60,092 nt of DNA from an uncultured Pelagibacteraceae bacterium (GCA_902515485.1 CABXUR010000002.1:16001-76092), one strand, 5' to 3'. Counted from the first letter of the stretch, positions 36,171 through 44,582 are shown. Made by a program: numbers and translations. Notes: a model not told the origin generated them from the letters alone.

Positions 36171-37392
36171 AGAAATAGATCTAAGTTTAGATCGTATTCA
36201 AAATCTCTGTCAAAGATTAGGAAACCCTACAGATAAACTTAAAGCAATTTCAATTGTAGGAACCAACGGAAAATATTCAACCATCCAAGCAATGTTTGCT
36301 ATTTTAAAAGAAGCAAATATTAGATGTAATATCTACACTAGTCCACATATCAAAAGTATTAATGAAAGATTTGTTTTTAACAATGAAGAACTTAATGATG
36401 AAGAGTTAGCAAGTTTGTTTGAAGAAATTGAAAGTGCTAATAATAATGAACCTATTACTTTTTTTGAGATATTAACTGCAGCTTATTTTTTAAAAGCCTC
36501 TCAATATCCAGATAATATAAATTTAATAGAAACCGGCTTATTTCATAGGTTTGACGCCACAAATATCCTTAAAAATAATCTAGCTAGTATTGTAACTTCT
36601 ATTGGCCTTGATCATTTAGATTGGTTGCCTGAAAATGAACAAACTGTTGAAAAAATTATTTATGAGAAAACTTCAACTCTTTTAAATTCAAATATTATAG
36701 TTGCAAAACAAAGTTCTAAAGAAATTATAGATAGTATTAAAAAAACAATCTCAAATAATAGTTCAAATAAGTTTTTTCATAATGAAAATTATAGTTTTAC
36801 AATGAAAGAAAACGATTTCTTTTATTATGAGGATCAATTAGGTGGAATAAAATTGCCAATGCCCAATGTTAAAGGGCAATTTCAATTAGAAAATATATCA
36901 ACTGCTGTTGCAACGTTAAGAACTATAAAAGATCTTAATATAAAAGATGAACATATTCAAAATGGTATTACAAAAATAAATAGTATTGCAAGATTACAAG
37001 AAATAAAATCTGGTAAACTTAAAGAACTTGCAAAAGATCATCAACTTTTTATTGATGGCTCACACAATCCTTTAGGGGCAAAAGTATTAAATGAATATTT
37101 AGAAAGTTTAAATTGTAATAAACACATTATTTTAGGAATGATGGCAAACAAAGACCATAATGAATATATGAGTTACTTTAAGGATGTTAAAACCTTGACC
37201 ACTATAGATATCCCTAATCAACCAAACTCAATTAAAGGAAAAGAGCTTAAAAATAAGCTAAACAGCTTCAAAAATATCAATTACCAAGAAAGTGTAGAGG
37301 ATGCTATAAGGTCAATTCCAGTTAAGGAAAACGATATTATCCTAATTACTGGATCTCTATATCTTGCTGGAGAAATATTAAATTTAAATTAG
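36124..37392 (+). CDS. folC: Bifunctional dihydrofolate/folylpolyglutamate synthase
   Basis: A Mur-ligase-like enzyme of 422 residues that makes dihydrofolate and adds glutamates. The N-terminus (LHPKEIDLSLDRI) is the family start, which supports the ATG at 36124 despite the 47-base overlap with accD. The P-loop normally GTNGKGS reads GTNGKYS at 46-52; the Lys is kept but Gly is Tyr51. YTSPHI, INERF, LDHLDWL and the C-terminal DGSHNP motif are present. Its stop overlaps convergent trxA by 4 bases. Confidence 0.92.
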   Translation: MKLQKIVSRLQELHPKEIDLSLDRIQNLCQRLGNPTDKLKAISIVGTNGKYSTIQAMFAILKEANIRCNIYTSPHIKSINERFVFNNEELNDEELASLFEEIESANNNEPITFFEILTAAYFLKASQYPDNINLIETGLFHRFDATNILKNNLASIVTSIGLDHLDWLPENEQTVEKIIYEKTSTLLNSNIIVAKQSSKEIIDSIKKTISNNSSNKFFHNENYSFTMKENDFFYYEDQLGGIKLPMPNVKGQFQLENISTAVATLRTIKDLNIKDEHIQNGITKINSIARLQEIKSGKLKELAKDHQLFIDGSHNPLGAKVLNEYLESLNCNKHIILGMMANKDHNEYMSYFKDVKTLTTIDIPNQPNSIKGKELKNKLNSFKNINYQESVEDAIRSIPVKENDIILITGSLYLAGEILNLN

Positions 37393-37706
37393 ATATTTTT
37401 TTCTAAAAATTCTTTCATGTGACTTTCGGGTACTCCACCAACTTTTCTATCTACTTCAACACCTTTTTTATAGATGATAACTGTTGGTACACCTCTAATT
37501 CCTGCAGCACTTCCAGTATTAATTCCACCATCTTCGATGTCTGCATAATAAAAACCAGCTTTTTCTTTATACTCATTAGCTAGTTTATCCATCACAGGTT
37601 TTAGAGCCTTGCAAGGTCCGCACCAAGCAGCACTAAATTGGATTACTGAAACGTCTTCGTTTTTTATTTTACTATCAAAATCTTCGTCTTTAAAGTCTAT
37701 AAGCAT
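37389..37706 (-). CDS. trxA: Thioredoxin
   Basis: A 105-residue cytosolic thioredoxin with the redox centre WCGPCK (Cys29, Cys32) and the cis-proline segment GVPTVIIYKKG. It reduces disulfides in enzymes such as ribonucleotide reductase. No signal peptide is present. In other alphaproteobacteria the neighbours of trxA on one side are folC and on the other addA-addB. Here folC is kept, but a different nuclease set follows. Confidence 0.94.
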   Translation of the reverse strand: MLIDFKDEDFDSKIKNEDVSVIQFSAAWCGPCKALKPVMDKLANEYKEKAGFYYADIEDGGINTGSAAGIRGVPTVIIYKKGVEVDRKVGGVPESHMKEFLEKNI

Positions 37707-37772
37707 AATAGTGATATAATTGATTCAATTGATTATTCAATGGGCAAAAAATAAGATTTTTAGTTTATTCAA

Positions 37773-39218
37773 TCAAGCATCTGAATACTTTTGCTCAAGA
37801 TTCATCACGTATTCGTTAATTCCGTCTAAGAATTTAAGCTTTTCATCTACTGTTTTAAATGAAAACATCTTATCCTCATTCTCTCTTATCTCATCACATT
37901 CAGAGTAAAAAGCAGAAACTGTCCACCATTTCTCCTTGTTTGTGCTTAAAATTCTTGAGGCTATTCTTCTCTTTATTTTTTTGTGAATTTCCTTTGGTAA
38001 AATGTCTGGTGCTTCATTGAAGATTAAACCATGCCCAAAAGTAATTAATCTTTCATCTTCAAATTTATCTAATAATGCAAATTTTTCCTTCCAACCACTA
38101 TTATGAAATTTTGGAAATAATGCTTGATCTTTAGCTGAAGTAAAGCCACCAGAATAAATAGACTCTTCCGGTTCTATATCCTCTTGTGAAGAGGTTTCCA
38201 TTTTTTCTTCAGCTGCTTCTCTTAAAATATTAGAAATATTTTTTGAAAACTTTTCATTTGTTTTTACCAATTCGGCTCTTTTATTGATTAAATTAAGATC
38301 TAATTTTTTATAAGGGTCTACTTTTAAAGCAAAGCCTTTATCTAATAATATAGGAGCCTTATTTGATTTTACCGTTCTTAAAAACTTAGGTGATTTTTTC
38401 ATCTCTTTTTTAAGATCTTCATAATTAAGTTTTTGAATGGCTTCTATATCAGCTTTTAAATCAACAACTTGTCCCCATTTATAAACTGGATGAGAACAAA
38501 AATTAGGGTGTAGAGGTGCACATAAATATAGATAACTTTTTCCATAAAAATATTCATTTAGGGTAATAATATTTTCTTGTTTGATTAAATTTTCAACTAC
38601 GACCTTGCTGCTTGTCTTTAAGTATTCAGTCCATATGTCTGGTTGTTTTTTTTTTATCAAATCTAAAACTTTAACTGTAAGTTCAGTGTCAAATAGTGCA
38701 GAGTGAGCTCCAGCAGACTCAAACCCATTTAGTCTTGCAAGCGACTCTAGTTTCATTGATTTATTTCCCTTAGGATTTAGCTCTGTTTTTAAAATATTAT
38801 CATCGATAGCAAATGCAGCTTTAACAATGTTAAGAGCATCATGTCTTACGTTGCCTTCTGTATTTGTTAGATATGGTTTTCTCAAAGATTTAAAGAATTC
38901 TTTTCTAATTACCTCGTCATCAAAATTAATACTTGAATAACCCAAAAATGTTGCGGGAGACCACTCTTTAAATTTATTTTCAACTTGGCTAAGCATTTCG
39001 TAATGACTTAGATTCCCTTTAGTCAATAAATCTACATTTGATTTGTTTATACATAGAGCTGTTGCAGATGGCACTCTATCTTGAGGCATTCTACATCTTT
39101 CTGAAAAACGCTCTAATTCTTTGAAGTTTTCATCTAATAAAATTCCTCCAATTTCAATTATTGTTGCCCAATCTGTTTGAGCAGAGTCTGTTTCAATATC
39201 CCATACTACGTATTTCAA
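37773..39218 (-). CDS. sbcB: Exodeoxyribonuclease I (SbcB family)
   Basis: A 481-residue 3'-5' single-strand DNA exonuclease. The DEDDh catalytic domain has WDIETD at 6-11, GYSSINFDDEVIRKEF (Exo II) and GAHSALFDTEL (Exo III, with His and Asp). After it comes the SH3-like and helical region typical of E. coli ExoI (PLHPNFCSHP, KADIEAI), so it is the full SbcB type rather than a DnaQ fragment. ExoI is mostly known from gammaproteobacteria, so presence here suggests transfer. It overlaps the next nuclease gene by 4 bases. Confidence 0.88.
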   Translation of the reverse strand: MKYVVWDIETDSAQTDWATIIEIGGILLDENFKELERFSERCRMPQDRVPSATALCINKSNVDLLTKGNLSHYEMLSQVENKFKEWSPATFLGYSSINFDDEVIRKEFFKSLRKPYLTNTEGNVRHDALNIVKAAFAIDDNILKTELNPKGNKSMKLESLARLNGFESAGAHSALFDTELTVKVLDLIKKKQPDIWTEYLKTSSKVVVENLIKQENIITLNEYFYGKSYLYLCAPLHPNFCSHPVYKWGQVVDLKADIEAIQKLNYEDLKKEMKKSPKFLRTVKSNKAPILLDKGFALKVDPYKKLDLNLINKRAELVKTNEKFSKNISNILREAAEEKMETSSQEDIEPEESIYSGGFTSAKDQALFPKFHNSGWKEKFALLDKFEDERLITFGHGLIFNEAPDILPKEIHKKIKRRIASRILSTNKEKWWTVSAFYSECDEIRENEDKMFSFKTVDEKLKFLDGINEYVMNLEQKYSDA

Positions 39219-39901
39219 TTTGCTCTCCTTTGTGCATAAAATTGTTCAACTTTTTCTAAAAACTTATTCTGAAAATCTTTTAGTCTTTCTCCATCTATTA
39301 TAAATCTTTGAAATATATTATCTTTAGTACAAAGCAAAATTACAGCTTGAGAAATTTTTGAACCATGAACAGTATCATGTGCTAAAGCGTAAGCTGCGCA
39401 TTGTAAATAATAATCTTCAATCCACTCATCTTTTTTAGGCTTATTACTTTGTTTAAAATCAATAATTGTCTCACGTTTCTCATAAACACCAACACAGTCA
39501 GCAGCCCCTGCATACTTTCCAGGATAGTATAAAGTAGCCTCACACCCCCAAATTTCATCTAATCTATTTCTTAGGCCATTTTCAATAATTTGGTCTGCCA
39601 TCATTCTTTCTCTAGTGTTGTCTCCTAATAAATCTAAATTTAATTTACCTAGTAAAAACTTTTCGATATAATCATGCATTGAAGTTCCTCTGCTACTAGC
39701 TTCTCTTTTAATGATTTCAGCTTGTTTATGACCTACTCTATCTTTCCAAGCTTGTAGAGATGCTCTTTTTTCCTCAGACTCAGTTGCTTTTAATATTGTT
39801 GTAACTGAAGGTAATCTTTCTTCATTAACAGAATAATGCCTAGAACCATCAACAATTGATCTAGTAGACTTTGGATAGATAAATTTATTATTCCACTGCA
39901 T
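39215..39901 (-). CDS. PD-(D/E)XK nuclease, MGME1/phage exonuclease-like
   Basis: The 228-residue protein carries the pattern of MGME1-type single-strand DNA nucleases. LPSVTTIL is at 30-37, RGTSMHDYIE at 71-80, Glu121, Asp135 in GAADCVG, and DFK at 148-150 with Asp148 and Lys150 as metal-site residues. It resembles mitochondrial genome maintenance exonuclease 1 and a family carried by marine phages. It is the middle gene of three DNA-processing genes and overlaps sbcB by ATGA. Polarity and substrate cannot be decided here. Phage origin is possible. Confidence 0.75.
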   Translation of the reverse strand: MQWNNKFIYPKSTRSIVDGSRHYSVNEERLPSVTTILKATESEEKRASLQAWKDRVGHKQAEIIKREASSRGTSMHDYIEKFLLGKLNLDLLGDNTRERMMADQIIENGLRNRLDEIWGCEATLYYPGKYAGAADCVGVYEKRETIIDFKQSNKPKKDEWIEDYYLQCAAYALAHDTVHGSKISQAVILLCTKDNIFQRFIIDGERLKDFQNKFLEKVEQFYAQRRAN

Positions 39902-39938
39902 GTGATTTCTTATATTCTTTATTGGAGAAAAATAGAAA

Positions 39939-41036
39939 TTAATTTTTTGCTTGTTTTGAGTGATCTACAAATTTTTTTACATTTTCAGTTTGAACAGCTT
40001 TTTCAAGTTGTTCAGGATCTTTAATACTTTCAAGTGTTCTGGTAATTGATCTAGCATCAGTGCCAAACTTATCAACAACTGACATTGCTTCTTCTAATTT
40101 TTTTCTAAGTGAAATTATATTTTCAAAATGTTTTCCAAACCTCGTACTAATTGTTTTCAAATGATTATAAATTTCTGTTGCACCTTTTTGAACTTTTAAT
40201 GATTGAAAACCCATATGCAAAGATTGTAGATAAGCTGAAAGAGTGTTTGGTCCACAAATTACAACTTTGTGTTTTTTCATTAATTCTTGAGTTAATAACT
40301 CTTTAGTGCTTGGATCTTGATATTCGGTTAATTCTTTATATAAGCTTTCAGTGGGAGCATACACAATTGCAAAATCTGTAGTTTTTGGTGGAACGATATA
40401 TTTCTCATTAACACTTTTGGCTTTAGCTTTAAAAGCAGTAGCCAATTTTGCTCTAGCATCAGCAACAGCCCTTTTGTCATCCGCGTCATGACCATCGGTA
40501 ATTGCTTTAAATTTTTCTACTGGAAAATGGCTATCAACTGGAACCAAGACATCTCCTTGAAGTTTGATTGCAAATTCTACATTTTCACTGGTATCTTCCT
40601 TCATCTTAACATTAGTCATGAATTGAGAAGCAGGTAGTAAATCCTTGATTAAAGCATCCAAACTAAACTCCGCAAGGGTTCCGTATTTTTTTACTCCCGC
40701 TAAAATCTTAGTGATCCCCTCTTGGCTTTGATTTAATAATTGCACTTGTTGGTTAAAGTTTCCAACTTTCTCATCCACTTTAGTTAAAGCTTCTGTCATG
40801 TCTTTAGTGACACCTGTTGAAAGATTATTAAATGAAGTCGACATTGAACCCAGTGAAGTATTAATAGTATTATTAAGAGTATCTTTTAAATTCTGTATTT
40901 CATTCTTTAAGTTAGCTATCTCTTCAGCTTCCTTATTTTCATTTTCATCTTTAGGCTTCGATTTTAGGTTTAGATACAAAATTGATGAGGCAATCCCTAC
41001 CAGCAAAACTAATAAAATAATAAAAATTATATCCAT
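39939..41036 (-). CDS. rmuC: DNA recombination protein RmuC
   Basis: The 365-residue protein has an N-terminal membrane helix (about 2-24) and a long coiled coil (about 28-115). The RmuC domain follows, a PD-(D/E)XK-related fold with VDSHFPVEKFKA and FAIVYAPTESLY segments. In E. coli, RmuC limits inversions at short repeats and is thought to cut DNA. It stands 37 bases upstream of the MGME1-like gene on the same strand, so three DNA-processing genes form one group. The membrane anchor would keep it at the inner membrane. Confidence 0.9.
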   Translation of the reverse strand: MDIIFIILLVLLVGIASSILYLNLKSKPKDENENKEAEEIANLKNEIQNLKDTLNNTINTSLGSMSTSFNNLSTGVTKDMTEALTKVDEKVGNFNQQVQLLNQSQEGITKILAGVKKYGTLAEFSLDALIKDLLPASQFMTNVKMKEDTSENVEFAIKLQGDVLVPVDSHFPVEKFKAITDGHDADDKRAVADARAKLATAFKAKAKSVNEKYIVPPKTTDFAIVYAPTESLYKELTEYQDPSTKELLTQELMKKHKVVICGPNTLSAYLQSLHMGFQSLKVQKGATEIYNHLKTISTRFGKHFENIISLRKKLEEAMSVVDKFGTDARSITRTLESIKDPEQLEKAVQTENVKKFVDHSKQAKN

Positions 41037-41101
41037 GATTCTAATAATTTATTTTATAGTAAAAATGTGATTAATATATTTAATTATTTAAAACTTATCT
41101 G

Positions 41102-41233
41102 ATGGAATTATTCTTTATATTAAAAATTATATTTATTGTATTGGCAGTAATTGCAGTTTATGCAATCGCTAGAAACCTTGATATTATTAAGATTATTTTA
41201 GTTTATTGGAAAGATCTAATTCTTAGAAAGTAA
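41102..41233 (+). CDS. Possible 43-residue single-span membrane protein
   Basis: An ATG-initiated frame of 43 codons encodes a hydrophobic N-terminal helix (about residues 4-23) followed by a short amphipathic, basic tail ending in LRK. It lies in the 179-base gap between divergent rmuC and convergent hisG, and overlaps the hisG end by 18 bases. The gap would otherwise be unusually long for this genome. I do not recognise a family. In an AT-rich genome hydrophobic frames arise by chance, so confidence is limited. Confidence 0.4.
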   Translation: MELFFILKIIFIVLAVIAVYAIARNLDIIKIILVYWKDLILRK

Positions 41234-41908
41234 CTTTGTTAGCTTTTTAACTTCTAATTTTTTTACTGATGATTTTGATATCATCATGCAAGCCTCTGAT
41301 TTTAATATTTTTCCATCTTTTAAAATACGAAGATTGTTAGCTTTTAAAGTCTCACCTGTTGAAGTTATATCGGTGATAATTTCACTTGATCCTGTAAAAG
41401 GATAGGCTTCTGTTGCCCCTAAACTTCCAACTAATTTAAATTGGGTAACTCCTTTTGAAAACAAAAACTCTCTAGTTAGATTTGGATATTTGGTTGCAAC
41501 TCTTAATCTTTTCTTCTTTTTGTCTTTAAACTCAAATGCAATTTCCTCTAAATCTGCAACTGTTTGAACATCTATCCATGGATCAGGGATTGCAACAACC
41601 AAAGTTGCTTTTCCAAAATGATATCTTTTAGATACCATTATTTTATTTTGAATGTTAAATTTACTCTCTTTAAGTAAATCAAATCCTGAAAAACCAAGAT
41701 CTAATGAGCCATCTCCAAGTCTTTCAATTATCTCTCTTGCATGAAGGTATAAAACTTTAACATTTTTTAATTGCCTAATTGAACCTAATAAATCTCTTTC
41801 TCCTCTTTCTGAAACTAGATTTAATTTATTTTTTTTAAATATCTTCAGGATATCTTTTCTAAGTCTACCTTTGCTTGGAATGCCGATATTAATTATATTT
41901 TTACTCAT
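41216..41908 (-). CDS. hisG: ATP phosphoribosyltransferase catalytic subunit (short form)
   Basis: It starts histidine synthesis by joining ATP and PRPP. The 230-residue length, without the C-terminal ACT-like domain, is the short HisG that needs HisZ. GIPSKGRLRKDI at the N-terminus, the GDGSLDLGFSGFDLL region and the PRPP-binding ITSTGETLKANNL are conserved. It shares one base with hisZ, so the two subunits are made together. Confidence 0.94.
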   Translation of the reverse strand: MSKNIINIGIPSKGRLRKDILKIFKKNKLNLVSERGERDLLGSIRQLKNVKVLYLHAREIIERLGDGSLDLGFSGFDLLKESKFNIQNKIMVSKRYHFGKATLVVAIPDPWIDVQTVADLEEIAFEFKDKKKKRLRVATKYPNLTREFLFSKGVTQFKLVGSLGATEAYPFTGSSEIITDITSTGETLKANNLRILKDGKILKSEACMMISKSSVKKLEVKKLTKLLSKN

Positions 41909-42960
41909 TAGTATTTTAAATTTAAAGCAGCTCCTACTGCAGCTACTTGGTTTTTTGAACCAAGATCTGAAATTAATCCATCATATCTTCCACCATTAAT
42001 TATGTTTCTATTTTTTGATTTGTGCTTGATATCAATTTTAAATACCATTCCTGTGTAGTATTCTAGCTGTCTTCCAAATGAAGTGGAGAAAATAACATTT
42101 AATTTTGAAATTTTATTATTTAAGATTGGAAAATATTTTTGATCAACTACTAAATTAATTTTATTCTTTTTAAAAAACTTATTAAGTTCATTTGCAGCTT
42201 TATTAATTGGACATTTAATTTGAAGAAAATCTTTTATAATTTTTGATACATTTTTACCCTTACTGGCTCCTCTCGGATCTCTAATTTTATTATCAAATCT
42301 TTTTAAAATTTCGTTAATTGACCTTCCTGCAACAACTTTGGATAAATCTTCATTTAACATTTTAAAATATCGTTTTTTATCAATTTCAACGATAGTCGGA
42401 TCTACGTCTGAATTAGTTTCTAATCTCTTTAAAAGATCGTTAAAATATTTTTCTCTCCAAAAATGTCTTGATAATCTTAATTTCCAACGCTTTGGAATAT
42501 CTAATTTTGAAATTAACAAATTAAAAATTTCAACATTGCCAATGGTTAGTGTGCCTGATGTATATTTAATATTTTGAAGTGATTTTAAAGAAGTATTGAT
42601 AATTTCTTTGTCATCATTCTTTTCATCTTTTGATCCAATGATTTCAAATCCAACTTGGTCTCTAATAATAGATTCTTTTTTATTTTGTGACTTACGATAA
42701 GCCTGACCACTATAAAAAATCTTCTCCTTTCCTTTTAAATTGTTCTCTAAATACCTAAGACATGAGGCAATAGTTAAGTCGGGTCTAAGGCAAAGCTCTC
42801 TTCCGTTTTGATCAATAAAAGAAAAAATAAATTTTCTAAAATTTTCACCTGATCTTTGAACAATGTGATTAGCCTCTATTACTGAGGGTAAATCTATATA
42901 TTTAAATCCTTTAGATTTGACGGATCTAAGGATATTTTCAGATAAGTTTTTTGATTTCAT
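41908..42960 (-). CDS. hisZ: ATP phosphoribosyltransferase regulatory subunit HisZ
   Basis: HisZ is a catalytically inactive relative of histidyl-tRNA synthetase that activates short HisG and mediates histidine feedback. The 350 residues keep the class II core (LCLRPDLTIASCLRYL, FYSGQAYR, GGRYDGLI) but lack the synthetase anticodon domain. It overlaps the true HisRS gene upstream by 23 bases and hisG downstream by one base. The order hisS-hisZ-hisG is found in many alphaproteobacteria. Confidence 0.93.
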   Translation of the reverse strand: MKSKNLSENILRSVKSKGFKYIDLPSVIEANHIVQRSGENFRKFIFSFIDQNGRELCLRPDLTIASCLRYLENNLKGKEKIFYSGQAYRKSQNKKESIIRDQVGFEIIGSKDEKNDDKEIINTSLKSLQNIKYTSGTLTIGNVEIFNLLISKLDIPKRWKLRLSRHFWREKYFNDLLKRLETNSDVDPTIVEIDKKRYFKMLNEDLSKVVAGRSINEILKRFDNKIRDPRGASKGKNVSKIIKDFLQIKCPINKAANELNKFFKKNKINLVVDQKYFPILNNKISKLNVIFSTSFGRQLEYYTGMVFKIDIKHKSKNRNIINGGRYDGLISDLGSKNQVAAVGAALNLKY

Positions 42961-44332
42961 TAATTAAATCAGCTTTTGGAATTGTTTGATTGTTTTCACC
43001 CTTAACCCCTTTAAGGTTTTTAATGGTGACTGTATTATCATTAAATTCATTTTCGCCACAAATAACCGCAACAGACAATTGTCGTTTATTTGCTAAATCA
43101 AGTTGTTTTCCTAGGTTTTTTTTAGTGTTTAAAAAAACTTCAGCGTTAATATTATTGTCTCTTAATTGATCAACTAATTCATAATAGTTTTTCAAATATT
43201 TTTGATCCATCACACAAACTAAGACAGGTTTTTGATCTTCTATTTTAATTTGATCTAATTGCATCAAAGCAAATAACAATCTATCCACACCAAAACTAAT
43301 CCCTGTTCCTGGAACATCAACACCTCTAAATCTTGAGATAAGTTTTGCATAGGCTCCACCAGAACATACGCTTCCAATATCTACTTCTTTTCCTTTATTG
43401 TTAGTGACTTTGAAATTTAAATTGGTCTCAACAATAAAGTCTGAATAATAAGCTAGCCCTCTTACAATTGTAAAATTTGTCTTAACTTGATTATAATTTG
43501 ATCCATATCCAAGTACTTCAAATACATCTTCTAACTCTTTTATTCCTTCTTGAGAAAGTGGGTTTTTTAAAGTTTCTTTTAATTGTTTTAAATCTTTTAT
43601 TTTTAAGAAATTTAAAATTTGTTGAGTTTGGTCGTCTGATAGATCTGCTCCTTTAGTAATAGCACCACTTTGATCTTTTCTTTCCTTTTTAAGTAAATCT
43701 TCAACTCCTTTTAATCCAAATCCAGGCTTATCTAATTTATCAATCGCTCTAATGACTTTTATTTGTTTTTCATCAGAGATTTTTAATTCATCAATTAATC
43801 CTTGAACTATTTTTCTATTACTTAAATTAATAGTAAATTGATCTTTGTTTAATCCACAATCTAACAATGTGCTTGATATTAAATTACAAAGTTCAGCATT
43901 AGCTTGGGCAGGATTAACGTTTCCAACAATATCAAAATCAGCTTGCATAAATTCTCTATAACGGCCATTTCCAGCTTTTTCATTTCGAAATACGTTTTGA
44001 ATTGCATATCGTTTATAAATTGAAGGTAGTTCTTGATTATTTTGCGCAACAAATCTTGCTAGCGGACTTGATAAATCATATCGAAGCGTGATACTTTTTT
44101 CACCATCTTGGAATGAAAATACATCAGACATAGGATTGCTATCGTCTTCTGCAAGAAAAGATCCTATATTTTCACTAATTTCAAACGAAGGTGTTTCAAG
44201 AGCTTCTGCTCCAAACTTGATAAAATTATCTTCAATAGCTTTTAAAAGCTTTTTTTTAAGAAGTAGTTTTTTATCCCAACGATCTTCAAATCCTGAAGGT
44301 AATCCAGGAACTAATTTATTTTCTTTGTTCAT
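42938..44332 (-). CDS. hisS: Histidyl-tRNA synthetase, eukaryote-like
   Basis: The 464-residue class II synthetase charges tRNA-His. Motif 2 (RYAIQNVFRNE, then GRYREFMQADFDI, about 108-135) has the eukaryote-like form rather than the E. coli RHERPQKGRYRQFHQ form. The histidine A segment GLAYYSDF and motif 3 GTGISFGVDRL follow. I start at the ATG at 44332 (MNKENKLVPGLPSGFEDR), the usual N-terminus; upstream in-frame sequence is the tRNA-His gene. The ATG is only 4 bases after the tRNA CCA end, with no Shine-Dalgarno sequence. Confidence 0.93.
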   Translation of the reverse strand: MNKENKLVPGLPSGFEDRWDKKLLLKKKLLKAIEDNFIKFGAEALETPSFEISENIGSFLAEDDSNPMSDVFSFQDGEKSITLRYDLSSPLARFVAQNNQELPSIYKRYAIQNVFRNEKAGNGRYREFMQADFDIVGNVNPAQANAELCNLISSTLLDCGLNKDQFTINLSNRKIVQGLIDELKISDEKQIKVIRAIDKLDKPGFGLKGVEDLLKKERKDQSGAITKGADLSDDQTQQILNFLKIKDLKQLKETLKNPLSQEGIKELEDVFEVLGYGSNYNQVKTNFTIVRGLAYYSDFIVETNLNFKVTNNKGKEVDIGSVCSGGAYAKLISRFRGVDVPGTGISFGVDRLLFALMQLDQIKIEDQKPVLVCVMDQKYLKNYYELVDQLRDNNINAEVFLNTKKNLGKQLDLANKRQLSVAVICGENEFNDNTVTIKNLKGVKGENNQTIPKADLINEIKKLI

Positions 44333-44336
44333 TTTT

Positions 44337-44411
44337 TGGTACCCGGGCTGAGAATCGAACTCAAACTTAAAGTTCCACAAACTTTCGTGCTAACCGTTAC
44401 ACCACCCAGGC
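44337..44411 (-). tRNA. tRNA-His(GTG) with A73 and no G-1
   Basis: The minus strand folds as a full cloverleaf: acceptor GCCTGGG/CCCGGGT, D arm GTGT/GCAC, anticodon stem AAAGT/ACTTT with loop TTGTGGA (anticodon GTG at 44376-44378), and T arm with canonical TTCGATT. CCA is encoded. The discriminator is A73 and position -1 is T. Most bacteria use G-1 opposite C73, whereas some alphaproteobacteria have A73 with a eukaryote-like HisRS. hisS begins 4 bases downstream. Confidence 0.95.
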
Positions 44412-44520
44412 ATTCCTTGTTTTTATATTATTTTTGTGTGGATTTAAAATTATATTATATATAAATAGCCTACAGGCTATGGAAACAAACTCTATGAGTA
44501 CTTCTTGAAGTCTCTCTATA
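44412..44520 (-). other. Leader ahead of tRNA-His with two hairpins
   Basis: Between the promoter at 44528-44556 and the tRNA lie two inverted repeats. One is ATAGCC/GGCTAT with a 4-base loop (44465-44480) and the other ACTTC/GAAGT with a 2-base loop (44500-44511). The first is followed on the minus strand by a TTTATATAT stretch. The leader could be discarded by RNase P or could form a separate small RNA. I find no open frame here. Confidence 0.4.
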
Positions 44521-44527
44521 TGTAATT

Positions 44528-44556
44528 TTTATAATCATGAGCAGTCTTTTAGACAA
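44528..44556 (-). promoter_or_regulatory. Probable promoter for tRNA-His-hisS-hisZ-hisG
   Basis: On the minus strand TTGTCT (44551-44556) and TATAAA (44528-44533) are 17 bases apart. This is nearly the same arrangement as the proposed 16S promoter (TTGTCG-17-TATAAA). It sits just past the cspA terminator, so it would start a new unit. A small inverted repeat (GTCT/AGAC, 44546-44556) overlaps the -35 box. Confidence 0.55.
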
Positions 44557-44582
44557 TAACTCAGATTATTCAAGACAAAAAC

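Noticed and set aside
44333-44380. Longer hisS start giving 16 extra residues
   Set aside because: The added codons are tRNA-His sequence and do not resemble HisRS N-termini; the ATG at 44332 fits the family.
44465-44480. ATAGCC/GGCTAT hairpin as an intrinsic terminator
   Set aside because: The stem is only 6 pairs and the following run is mixed A/T rather than a clean U tract; kept only as part of the leader description.
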